DNA from: Schizochytrium sp. CCTCC M209059
Lineage: Eukaryota; Sar; Bigyra; Thraustochytrida; Thraustochytriidae
Direction: 5' to 3'
Assembly (NCBI GenBank): GCA_000818945.1
Contig: KN805385.1
Span: 187,826-251,825 of the forward strand
DNA: 64,000 nucleotides
Below are positions 30,785 through 41,600 of this stretch, piece after piece. The notes under the pieces are model-generated. The model was not told where the DNA came from and ran no database searches. It was given only the letters and a program-made list of their open reading frames with translations. How positions within the stretch are numbered: the first letter of the stretch is position 1; every line of letters begins with the position of its first letter. The position numbers and the translations under genes are program-made.

Positions 30785-33685
30785 ATGGGACACAACAGAG
30801 GCCGGGCGACAGCGCGATGGCGCTGCTTCGTGTGGCATGGGGCGATGCTTGTTACCCTCGCGCTCGCGGTACTCACGGACGCGCAGCAAGAGCTGGTGCA
30901 GAGAGTTCCCGTGCATGTGAACCTTCCAGGCCACGCAGGACGAGCCGAGCAACGACAAGAGCTCGAGCTCCTCGTGCCCACAAAGTCGCGAGAGGGCGCA
31001 ATGCAGGTGTCAACGCCCAGCAAGGTGCAAGATCTTGCAGTACAGGCTTGGAACGCCGTGGTGGATGGCAACGACGTGGGTCTTTTAGATCCCAAGGTCG
31101 AAGCGCGGCGAAACGACCAAGTACGCCACGCCCCATTGTCTGCAGAGGAGGCCTGGCACCATTGGCAGGCCGCACAGCAAGGCGTCGTGGATAGTGGTCG
31201 ATTCCTCATTACGTTTAGCGTGGCAGTTTCCGTGCAATCTGGCGGCTCCGACTTGCACATTGCTGCAGCTCTCGGGGAGACGGATCGTTGCAGAGCGTTG
31301 CTCGATGACCCGGATCGTCCAGAGATGGAAGCGGACATGCGCAAAGACGTCGATGGAACAACTCCCTTATACTGCGCCATCGCTACAGGCCAAGTAGACA
31401 CCGTTCGCTTTCTACTGCGCGATGCCGGTGCGAACCCGGAAATGCACGGCAACAATGGAGTTAGACCGCTCATGCTAGCCGCGACGCTTGGCCATTTGGA
31501 GATCATCAAGGAGCTCATTTTGTCTGGTGCGGATGTAGACGCGCAGCATTCCTTCGGTGGGACAACAGCGCTTCACTTTGCCGCAGAGATGGGCCACGCA
31601 AATGTGATTCAATACTTGTGTCAGGACGCTGGTGCCGATGCCGCCCTACGTAAGACCACGGGCGGCACTGCGCTGCACACGGCGGCTGATACTAACCAAA
31701 CGGAGGCGGCTCGTGCGCTCGTACACCATTGCGCAGCAGACGTGCACGCTCTGCTAGCAGGCGACACGACGCCTCTGTACCTCGCAGCGCAGCGAGGCTT
31801 GACAAACCTCGTGCGAGTGCTTATCGAGGAGCTAGGCGCGAATCCCAACTTTGAGATGCCCAAAGGCCAAAATGTGGGAACACATGTATCTGTTATCGAT
31901 GACGAAGCAGACCCAGAGGCGGCAGAGCGCAGACGTCAGGCGCAGTACTACGAGACCAAGAATACGGAGATCGGGAATGGAGCGACAGCGCTGCACGCTG
32001 CTGCAGAAAACGGTCATCGGGAAACTGTAAAGGCTCTCCTCTCGCTAGGCGCGCTGCAGACAGGGTCAATGGAAGGCGCCACGCCGCTTGTGATTGCCCT
32101 GCAGTACCATCATCCCGAGATTGCGCTCGACCTTCTTGATCAAAGCGATAGTGATCCCCAGATTCATGCGCGTGTGCCCCGCGATGGATCCTGGAGCCTG
32201 TTGACCGCGGTTGATCTCGTCCACGAGTCCGCAGCAAATCGACGTGTACTTGACAAGCTCTTGCATTGGCCGGGAATTCAAGTGGACTTGGATAATGGTC
32301 GAGGAATAACTCCTGTGGCGCACGCCGTCGCGCGGCGACGAGATGACGTAGTCGTAAGCCTCTTAGGTGTCGGAGCCACTGTCTTTGCTGCCCAGCCTTC
32401 AGCAATTATGGTGGCCTGTCAGATTGGCATGCCCGCAGGCCCAGGGCTACACCGTCTCATCGATGCTGCCCAGGAAGAGAGGGCATTGCTAGACTGGGCT
32501 GCGGAAAGAGGCGCAGACGCAGGCACGCATCCCATTCATGCTGCCGCAGCCAATGGACATGTTCACATTGTCCGCGAGCTCTTGCATCGAGAGAAAGAAC
32601 TCGTTGATCTTCAAGCGGCAAAGACAGGGGCTACATCTCTCATGTTAGCTGCACAATCTGGCCAACTTGAAGTCGTGACCGAACTCGTCGCTGCTGGCGC
32701 AAATGTGAATGCGCGTGGCGGTAAAACGATTCATGGTGCTACGGCTTTGTACTTGGCATCCGATGCGGGCCACGCGAACATTGTGGAATATCTTTTGCAT
32801 GAGACGCTGGCTGACGACTCACTCGCTCTTAATGAATTCGGGACAACACCTCTTCACGTGTCTATCGAACGCAAGCGTCACAGCGTCACGCGCACTCTGC
32901 TCGATCATGCAACGAGTCGTGCTAGCATCAACTTAAAAACCGCAGCAGGATTGACACCGCTTGCTTCTGCTGTGAAGACTGGCGATCCATCGTTAGTTCG
33001 CACGCTGATACAGGCCGGTGCAAATACACAAGTTCGTCTTGCAGTCGCTGAGACCGAGGAAGCTACTTTGCTGCAGTTTGCGTTGCACCAAGGTAGACAC
33101 GTTGGCAAAAGTGTCATTGAAGTGCTGGCAAGTAGTTCTACTCCAGTGGATAAGGTGTCCTTTGAGCTCTGTATTATGGAGCTTTTGCGAATGCAAACCA
33201 GCCCGAAGCTATACCGTGAGCCCCGAGAAGCAGCGCAGATTCTAACTATGCTGCTTTCTAGGGTCGATGCAGAGCTCATCTTTCCAGAGTATGCGCTCTT
33301 TATTATCGCAAATGTCTATGAAGGGAGCGACGGAAAAGAAGAACTTCGACACGGACAAAAGCTTCTCGAAGCTCTTCTCCGGTCGGCGCAATGGGCACGG
33401 CTCGATCCGTCGGGTCGTGGCCGTCTGGTACTGCATGCCAGCGAGCTCACAGGCGAATTATCGCCCTTGCAGGCTGCTGTTCAACGCTCGAGACCGCGAC
33501 TTGCCAAAGCCCTTCTTCTTGCCGCTAAAGAACCGGAACTCTCCACGAAAATGATCCACTTAGATCAATCCCCTGGGAAGCTTGGTTCTGCGCTCATGAT
33601 CGCACAATCGCGTCGCGATTTTCGCATGCTCAAAGTATTGCAGGAGTTCGTCGTTGTAGACCACGGAATTCATGAAGAGCTGTAA
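30785..33685 (+). CDS. Secreted or membrane-targeted ankyrin-repeat protein (966 aa)
   Basis: The frame opens at 30329, inside the neighbouring divergent gene. The ATG at 30785 is preferred because it places a signal sequence at the N-terminus (RWRCFVWHGAMLVTLALAVL, about residues 11-30, then TDAQQ). Ankyrin repeats run from about 155 to 800 (DVDGTTPLYCAIATGQVDTV, GTTALHFAAEMGHANVIQYL, GATALHAAAENGHRETVKAL, GATSLMLAAQSGQLEVVTEL). The C-terminal 160 residues are helical without recognised domain. No second transmembrane helix is obvious, so the array may be lumenal or extracellular, which is unusual for ankyrin repeats. If the hydrophobic segment is a signal anchor instead, topology would differ. 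Confidence 0.85.
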   Translation: MGHNRGRATARWRCFVWHGAMLVTLALAVLTDAQQELVQRVPVHVNLPGHAGRAEQRQELELLVPTKSREGAMQVSTPSKVQDLAVQAWNAVVDGNDVGLLDPKVEARRNDQVRHAPLSAEEAWHHWQAAQQGVVDSGRFLITFSVAVSVQSGGSDLHIAAALGETDRCRALLDDPDRPEMEADMRKDVDGTTPLYCAIATGQVDTVRFLLRDAGANPEMHGNNGVRPLMLAATLGHLEIIKELILSGADVDAQHSFGGTTALHFAAEMGHANVIQYLCQDAGADAALRKTTGGTALHTAADTNQTEAARALVHHCAADVHALLAGDTTPLYLAAQRGLTNLVRVLIEELGANPNFEMPKGQNVGTHVSVIDDEADPEAAERRRQAQYYETKNTEIGNGATALHAAAENGHRETVKALLSLGALQTGSMEGATPLVIALQYHHPEIALDLLDQSDSDPQIHARVPRDGSWSLLTAVDLVHESAANRRVLDKLLHWPGIQVDLDNGRGITPVAHAVARRRDDVVVSLLGVGATVFAAQPSAIMVACQIGMPAGPGLHRLIDAAQEERALLDWAAERGADAGTHPIHAAAANGHVHIVRELLHREKELVDLQAAKTGATSLMLAAQSGQLEVVTELVAAGANVNARGGKTIHGATALYLASDAGHANIVEYLLHETLADDSLALNEFGTTPLHVSIERKRHSVTRTLLDHATSRASINLKTAAGLTPLASAVKTGDPSLVRTLIQAGANTQVRLAVAETEEATLLQFALHQGRHVGKSVIEVLASSSTPVDKVSFELCIMELLRMQTSPKLYREPREAAQILTMLLSRVDAELIFPEYALFIIANVYEGSDGKEELRHGQKLLEALLRSAQWARLDPSGRGRLVLHASELTGELSPLQAAVQRSRPRLAKALLLAAKEPELSTKMIHLDQSPGKLGSALMIAQSRRDFRMLKVLQEFVVVDHGIHEEL

Positions 33686-34030
33686 CTTGATCTTTGAAAC
33701 GTTGCGATGTCGCACGCACGCACGCACGCACGCACGGCGATTTGTATTTTTCGGGCACGAGGTAACATGTACGCCAAACGATGCGCATTCTCCTCTTCTC
33801 TATACATTTTTCAGGAAACCGACACACCTACGTACGTACGTACGTAGTACCTATGAAACTTGCAGCTAAAAAAATTGACCCTTGAAAATCTTACGGTTAG
33901 GTCGACGACTCTGCCAGTGCTGAGCGAACCGAGCAAACCCTTCTCCGCGCACCGGCGTGCGTGGGTTGAGTGGTTCTTGCGCGGGGAGTCTGCGCTCGCG
34001 TGCTGCGAACGCGAGCTCAGTGGGCTTGCC
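33686..34030. other. Intergenic spacer with CGCA and ACGT microsatellites
   Basis: It contains (CGCA)n at about 33711-33737 and (ACGT)n at about 33830-33846. The following frame is open from 33860, but that upstream part has no conserved character. Confidence 0.55.
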
Positions 34031-35647
34031 ATGGAGTCTGTGTCAACGACGCCAACGCTCTCCGCCGCGGGCGCCGCGTGCGAAGATGGGGGTCCACCCT
34101 TGCCCGACATGCCTTCGCTCGAGGATGCCCTAACGCTGGCGCGCACGAAACTCGATGACGAAGACTATGAGGAAGGCGCCGAAGCGAATGGAAAACGCAA
34201 GGCAGCCCTCTCTCTCGACCCGGCCATCATTCCTCAAGGACGATACATTGTCAAGCACAGTTCCCACAAGGTGAAATGCAAGCGCCTTCGTTTAAGTGAG
34301 GCCCTGAACCAAGGCTCCATGGAGGGGTGGAGCGAGGCGCGGAAGCGCGCTTTTCAAGGACGCGACAAGAACCCAAATGCGTACTACTACCGCTTCAACG
34401 ACCCTGGCGAAGAGCAGCGTGGTGGGGCATGGACCGCGGCAGAGAAGTCTGCTTTTCTGCAACGAGTCAAGGATCATGGAATCGACTACCAATGGGGGCT
34501 TTTCGCCATGGGTATTCCGGGTCGCGTTGGATACCAATGCTCCAACTTTTACCGCAAGCTTATTGAGAAGAAAGAAATTACGGACGAGAACTACGTCATG
34601 GACGACAAGGGCAAGGCCCACTTTCTGCAAAAGAAAAAGCCCCCCAAGCCCCCCAAGCCGCCCAAGCCCCCCAAGGAGCCCAAACCTCCCAAGGAGCCCA
34701 AACCTCCCAAGGAAAAGAAACCCCCCAAGGAGAAAAAGCCTCCCAAGGAGAAAAAGCCTCCCAAGGAAAAGAAACCCCCCAAGGAAAAGAAACCTCCCAA
34801 GGAGAAAAAGCCTCCTAAGCCAAAGATCATCAGCAAAGGACGGCTACTGAAACCCACGAATAAGCCCGGCAAGTTTGGGCAAGAAACTTTTCACTTTATC
34901 AAGTGGGCTAAGGCAACACTGACACAAGGTGACTTTGTGCTCATTCGAGATCCCACGAACGTCGATGCGGAGCCCTGCGTTGTGAAGATTGTGGAGATTT
35001 TCCAATCGGATCGAGCGGCGCATCTCATGGGCCGACGCTACGTTTCTACGGCAATGCTCAAGACGCTTCCGGGTGGTGAGAGCGCTCTCGCAAGCATGGA
35101 TGACTCAGGATCCTCCAAGGAGGTGATTGAAACGTCTGCAACTTCCTTTATCGCCAAGGCCGAGTGCATTCTCAAAGTTTGTCACGTGAGCTGTGTGCGC
35201 CGCATTCCGCCCAAGTCCAAGGAAATCCCCAAGTCGCGGGATGAAGTCCCTGGAATCCACGAAGCCGCCCCGCTCGACGCTGTCTACTATGCGCGTCAGT
35301 ATTTTGACCTCGATGCTGAGGTTCTCGTTCGTCGGGTCTCGGCCAAGGGGGAACCGCTCAATCGGACGGCGCTTGCCAAGGCTGTCGCAGCTCAAAAACG
35401 CGCGCGCAAGCTTGAAGAGATGCGGCAAGCGCAGGAAGCAGCTGCACAAGAAGCCTCCCAAAGCGAAACAAACAATATGGGAAAAGACAAAGAAGAGCAA
35501 GAAGATGATGATAACGACAATGATGACGACGATGACGATGAAGTTGTCGACGCTGAGGAACAAGCCGAGTACGAGCGTGCGCGTCGAGCTCGTTTGCTTG
35601 AGAACCGCCAGATGATTGCTGAGCTATTTACGGCGTCTGAAGTGTGA
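34031..35647 (+). CDS. Myb/SANT-like plus BAH domain chromatin protein
   Basis: The ATG at 34031 (MESVSTTPTLSAAG) gives 538 aa. The frame is open back to 33860 but without conserved residues. A Myb/SANT-like domain lies at about 132-185 (GGAWTAAEKSAFLQRVKDHG ... QCSNFYRKLI). A linker of PPKxxK units follows (about 203-265), then a BAH domain (about 280-425: GDFVLIRDPTNVDAEPCVVK through VYYARQYFD). The C-terminus is Lys/Arg-rich, then strongly acidic (about 492-515). BAH domains bind nucleosomes or methylated histones, and SANT-like domains bind DNA or histone tails, so a nuclear chromatin reader/scaffold is inferred. The stop TGA (35645-35647) lies inside the 3' coding end of the convergent gene. 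Confidence 0.85.
   Translation: MESVSTTPTLSAAGAACEDGGPPLPDMPSLEDALTLARTKLDDEDYEEGAEANGKRKAALSLDPAIIPQGRYIVKHSSHKVKCKRLRLSEALNQGSMEGWSEARKRAFQGRDKNPNAYYYRFNDPGEEQRGGAWTAAEKSAFLQRVKDHGIDYQWGLFAMGIPGRVGYQCSNFYRKLIEKKEITDENYVMDDKGKAHFLQKKKPPKPPKPPKPPKEPKPPKEPKPPKEKKPPKEKKPPKEKKPPKEKKPPKEKKPPKEKKPPKPKIISKGRLLKPTNKPGKFGQETFHFIKWAKATLTQGDFVLIRDPTNVDAEPCVVKIVEIFQSDRAAHLMGRRYVSTAMLKTLPGGESALASMDDSGSSKEVIETSATSFIAKAECILKVCHVSCVRRIPPKSKEIPKSRDEVPGIHEAAPLDAVYYARQYFDLDAEVLVRRVSAKGEPLNRTALAKAVAAQKRARKLEEMRQAQEAAAQEASQSETNNMGKDKEEQEDDDNDNDDDDDDEVVDAEEQAEYERARRARLLENRQMIAELFTASEV
34639..34815 (+). repeat. Coding tandem repeat PPK / PPKEKK
   Basis: About three PPK units, two PPKEPK units and seven PPKEKK units are encoded by near-identical 9- and 18-bp units. 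The basic, proline-rich stretch separates the SANT-like and BAH domains and may contact DNA or serve as a spacer. Confidence 0.9.
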
Positions 35648-38600
35648 GAGCCAGCGGACTCTGACTCACTGGAGAGGCACGTGGATAAAGGTTCTCATTC
35701 GGAATGCTTGACCGCCGGACACGTCTATAAATGCGCTCCGCAGCGCTCGATTCACCGCCATAGGGGAGGTCCACATGCAGGATTTGGCGCGTCTCGTCAA
35801 AGGCAGTGACCGTAAAGACCTCGTCGCGGACGCGCACCTTATCGCCTTCGCCGAGCTGACCAGAAAGATCGCTGCTGAGAATAAATGTTTGTGAATACTT
35901 TGTCACTTGTGCGTGGCCCGTGAGCTCCTGCTCCGGTTGCGCGGCGGCCGCATCGGCGCCCAAAGCTGTCTCCCATTCCAAGTGAAGCCGAAAAGGTGGT
36001 CGTGCCCAGGTCCTGATGGCAAGTGGGTACACTCGGTTACCGCGAAGCCGAAAGCTCTCATTCTGTGACAGCTGAACGTAGCCCACTGAGATTACTTGCT
36101 CTTGGCTGTGATTGCCATCCTCTAGATCAATGCCATCTTCGGCGTTTGTGGCGAGAGCAAAGGAATAGTTGGCCGTGTGTTCGATCCATACATAGCCTGC
36201 ATAGTGTGCGCGCGTCGCGGCAATGGTTTGCAAGGAACCCGCATTCTGCACCAGAACATCAGATGCAAGTGCAAGCTCTCCTTCCAATGCCGCTGGAGAT
36301 GCAAAGAATGAGCCGAGAAGTCCTGTCCCACTTGCAAGCTCGACGTGAAGCAAAAAGGACCCTTCGAGAGTTCCAAAGTCGAGCGTCATTGTGTACGTGC
36401 CATTCGTGTGATCCTCGGTGGACTGCAAAAAATCGACCCAGGGGGCTCCAAAGCGAAAGGGCCGCAAGTCGTTCGCAGGAGTTTCGCCCAGGACAAGCTG
36501 CGGCGTAAAGGCGTCCTGCAGCTCGGCGTGCAGGACAAAGCGGTCTCCGCCTCTGTCCAGCACATTTCCAAAGGCGTCGCGCGCTGTAATGCTTATTTGC
36601 AATGGCGATGTCAAGGCCGCCGCGTCGCCAACGACGCTCGTCGAGGTTGTCGCAGCAAATGCCTTTGCAGGGCTTACAACGATCTCAAACGGCGCGATGC
36701 TCGATCCATCGCTGAGTTCGATCGTTATGTTCCAAACGCCGGCGGAGAGCATCGTATACGTGACCAGGAATAGACCATGACTCTGGTACGTCACGTTGCC
36801 CTCCCACCGCGCATCCTCGTGGACCGTAATTGCTTGTACGTCATTTTCGTCTTCGCGCCGATTACCAGCGACATCTCGAACCTGAATATAAAAGACACAT
36901 TGCTGGCCGGCTATATTTGCGCTAACCTCCGAGCCCGAGACAGTACATTCCACGGCTGAGATTGCCCCTGGCCGCACACTAAGCCTCCGCGGGGCACCTG
37001 CGACTTGATAAAGTCGAAGTTGTTCGAGTAATTCGGACCGTCCGAGATCCGCATGCATTTTGGGCGTATTGACCGCTATAAAGATGATAAATTCGCCCGA
37101 TGCTGTCGGCGTCAAGGCGATCCGGAAGCGCCCTCCGCGCCCTTCAGAATCAGCAACAATAGAGGCAGCAACGAGCATGCCATCAGGATCCAGACCATCG
37201 TCAACGCCGCGAAGATCCGGTACGCTCCATCCGTAGACTTGCACAAGGTCGTCATGTGTGAAGACATCGTTGCCAAAGGCATCCGTGACCTGAACCTCAA
37301 AGATCGTTTCGATGCCTGCCACAAGATTATCTAATGGCGTCCAATCGACCACATATGAAGTCTCAGGATGCGCCGCTGCAGGAACCGTGATAGGATTAAA
37401 GGTGTTGATTTCGCGCCATCGATAAAGGGCCTCATCTGGAACCTGCACTGGCGTTGAGGATAGTTGGCCAGCACGATCAAAAGTAGCCCATTCGAGAGAC
37501 AGCGCCGCTGAGGGGTGGCTGCTGTCGCGAGCAAAGTCGAGCTGAATCGGCAAAAAAGCGAGGGCGGGGACCTGTGAAGGTAGTTGGGCCCAAGCCGTGA
37601 TGCCAGCGTCTGCCTCTGGCCACTGGTCAACGAGAAGTCTTCCGTTTACCCAAAGTCTCGCGCCACCTCCGTCAACGCGAAGACGAAAACCAAGCCTCAC
37701 CATGCCGTTTTCTAGGTGCGCTGTTCTCAGATCGTACTCTTTAGCACTTGGCACAGCGCCCTGTGCGGGAGCTTTGACTAGACCAAACATGCGAGCTCCC
37801 CAAGCAGCACTGTTTTCGAGAAGAGGGTCCTCCTCCCAGCTCGCGTAGTCGTCCCAGACAAAGGCGAGCGATTGCTCGACCTTTTCTACCGGTGCGGAGC
37901 CAAAGAATCGCGTGCGATAATAGGCAGCATCGATGCCTCCAGGTTGCGTAACGCTGATCTGCAGCGTCCCATTTTGCGCCACAAAGGGAACGTACGACCC
38001 ATTGTAGAGCCCTTGATCAAGATCTCCCGCCATGAACTCGATGCCTTCCTCCACATGTGTAACTCTAAACTTGACGTCCCCATTCTGCGTCAGATTGTTT
38101 CCAAAGGCATCGACGGCCTGAATTGAGACCGGGTGCAGCGCGCCAGCGACGCCCTGCGTTAGCCCTGCACCTCGTATGATCGCACGCGCATGCTCGACAC
38201 TGTTCGGTCCCACAGTCACGTTCAGAGGAGAGTCCATAATTGTTCCGATGGGTGTGTCCGTGGCATCGACCATGTAGACGGCAATGGAAGCAACGCCGGC
38301 TAGTGTTGCATTGTACGAGAGTGTATAGATACCAGGCTCACCATCGGCAGGAAGAAATATGTCAACATGAAAGGCGAGATCTGTGCGAAAGGTGATGCCG
38401 TCCGCACAAGGCCCGACTCTTGGATTGCCCGCTGCATCATGGGACTCCACTGTGAAATAGGTAATGTCGCCTGCAACAGCATATGCGTTGCCCACGCCGC
38501 TTGAAAAGCTTTGCGCTGCATCACAGGAGCCGTCGCTGACATCGACAGTGTACGCGTTTGCCTCGTTGATGGCGACGCCCCCAAGATAGATGAAGAGCGA

Positions 38601-41600
38601 GGCCTGTTCTTCGGCGCGCGCTGGCGTGTACGGGCATAAAAAGAGGTCTTCTGCTTGATGCACGCAGACCCCAACAAAATCTTCAAAGGCACCATCGTCG
38701 AAAACAAGACGGAGCGATAGGCTTGCTGCAGCTTCTGGTGTGGTGTCTACCTTGTTGCCGAATTCGTCGCGCAAGTGAACGATAACATTGGCTTCAATGC
38801 CCGAGGTTGCGCCAACAGTACCTGCACCACTTGCAAAGGTGTGCCCTGCACTGGATGCCGCGTGCATAAAGGTGAGAGCGTAAGGGGACGCTGCAATGTG
38901 CTCGCAAGGTACAGTGGCGCCGAACTGATTGCAGCCAATTGTCGCCTGGACGTTGACCTGGTCAGCGCGTGTAACGGTGTAGGTGGCAACGTACTCTGAA
39001 CTACCGAGATATGAAATGTCAGCCGTGACAACTTCCCCAGGCGCTGACGCGTGCACAACCTGAATGGAGATAAGAGCCGAAAGGTTCTCCTCGATTCGAT
39101 TCCCGTATGGGTCCCGGAGGACCAGATTGACAATCTTCAGGTCGCCTACAACGTGCGTTGACACTGGAGCGGTGTCAATTCCAGATCCCGAAACATCAAA
39201 GGACGGGCCATGCGGGTGCGTGGGCTCCACTTGTAGCGAAAATGGTGAGCCAGCTATGTGTAGATTACCCACGGTGATTTCAAGAGTGTGAGTGCCCGCG
39301 GCGATTGGGGTGATGACGACTTGCAACGTCGAAGGAACGTCTTCTGTTGCGTTGATAGTGCCCAAGACAACACTATTTCCTGGCAAAAGTGTGTTGCCTG
39401 GCATGGATGCCGATTCGAGAGTGACTGTTGCCTCGAAGAAGACGTCTTGCGTAATATTTGGATCTCCATTAGTGTATGCATCGCGCGGATGTATAAAGAA
39501 GACGCAAGGGTTTCCGGCAATACTCGTCTCGAGGCAGCTGCCCGTGGCAAAGGTCGACGCGGCATCTACGTCGGCAGTAAGGATGGTCGTATTCATATCG
39601 GGTAAAGGGAGTAATTGATAAAGTGCGCTCGGTGGAACTACTTCGAAATCTGCACCGTCAATAGACCATAGCAGCTGCATATGCGCGCTGCCATCGAGTT
39701 CACGATAGTCAACCTGGATATGGTGCAGGTTTCCCTGAATTAGTTCAACCGTGACGGTTGCCGCCGTGCCGAGAGGACCGTGATCCCAGTCGTCAAGGAC
39801 AACGATGCCGTCGAGCGTGATTCTGGCACGATCGTTGGCCAAGACGCGAAGCTGAACGGCAGTGCTTACAGCGCTTGTAGGCAGCGCGATCGCGCCATGC
39901 CAGCGCACAGTAACATAGTCGCGTGCCGTGAGCGCGATTGGGCCGTGGCCCCAAATGAAGTTGACAACTGTGTCCACGCGACGGAGAAAAGGATCCGCAG
40001 ACTCGATAAAGGGGACGTCGTAGAACTCGGCCACAAGCCCACCAGCTTTGGCAAGCGTTGCAATGGTATGATATTCAAGGACGGGCCCCACTGGATGCGT
40101 GCAAATGTATTCATCGGCGGCGAGATGCGCACACTCAAGCATCGGAGTGCCTGGTTTAGCAGGAACAGAGTCTGTTACTTGAGCAACGAGCTTTACGGAG
40201 GACGGTAGTGCATCCTCCAATGCAAGCCCAGTGGACGTGCGGAGAAATACCGCAAAGCTGAAGCTGTCACCCGCCTGAGTGACCCAGGTTGGGTGGTAAA
40301 GGATGGAGCTTTGTGCGTCGGCATACCAGAAATCATCGTCATGAATCGTCACTTGAGCTTGATGTTGTGGACCGAGCGAGACTGAAATTTCTGGATCATC
40401 GATGCTCCGAGGGTTGATGAGCAAGAGATCAAAGCGCTCATCATCCTCTAGCACCGCATCATCGTGGATTGAAATGTGAAAGGTCAGGCTTACGACACCT
40501 GGTAGAAAGTCAAGACGTTGCAGAGATGTGTAGGTCGCCGTAGGTGACACGTCTTCTGGACCCGCGGTGCCGTACCGAAGTTCATAGTCCACAGCAACAT
40601 GTCCATACCCTCCACCGGTCCGCTGCACGGTAACTTCAAGATAATGGGCTGACTCAAGGACAGCATATGTCGGGGACGAGAAGGAGAGAGTTCCATGGTG
40701 ACCGCACTGCACATGACTTTGGCTCGCTGGGGAGCAGGTCCACGTAGCCGTCGACGGACCTTGTACACAATCAACACTATAGTCCGCAAGACCTGTAGCT
40801 TCATCAATCTTGGAAAAGGGTTCTGCCTCGTCAAAGGCGCGTGGATCTTGCGTGCCAAACGGCAAGGAAGTTGCTAGCTCGCGTGCAATTTCGTCGAAAG
40901 GAAGGACAGGGTCAGTGTATCGCCGTCCTGAACGACGGATAGAGAGCAGGATTGGGTCTCCGCAAGCAAGGCAGCCGTCTTGCGCAGTGCATCGTACGCA
41001 CCGCGGATCAAACTCAGTGCAAGGCTGACAAGTCCCATCTTCCGCTAAATAGTGTAATTTGGCGCATTCTATGCAGGCGCCGGAAATGGCGTCGCACGTT
41101 GTGCAAAGCTCGCCACCAGCGCTTACGTGACAGCGCGGGACGCTGCAGTCAGCGCCGGTGCGATGAGGTTTACACGCGCACACACCCGTTAAAAGATCGC
41201 AGGTGCCTGCCCCTGAGCAATCGCTTGGGCAGAGGACTTTGGGAATGCATGTGGAGTTGTCTGCAGGGTCTGGAAAATGGGTTGTCTTGCACGCAGAGCA
41301 GTCTTCACCTTTGTAGCCTTCGTAACAGTGACACATACCAGACCTTTTATCGCAAAAACCGTGGTTTTCATCGATGCAGTAATATGCTCCATCTGCCCGA
41401 GGTCCCACCATGCTCGGGCAGATCTGTCTGGGAAGTACGCCCTCATGTTCAAAACGAAGAACTTGATTGGTGCGTGAAAGTCCGGGAAGAAATGAAAGCG
41501 TCTCATTCTCTGGGTTGTACTTGACGCCGGGTGCGAAATCACCGTGAATTCCGGGTGTTCGTGCTTGGCCACCTTCGTTGATGCGCGTTCGCCCCCTCAT

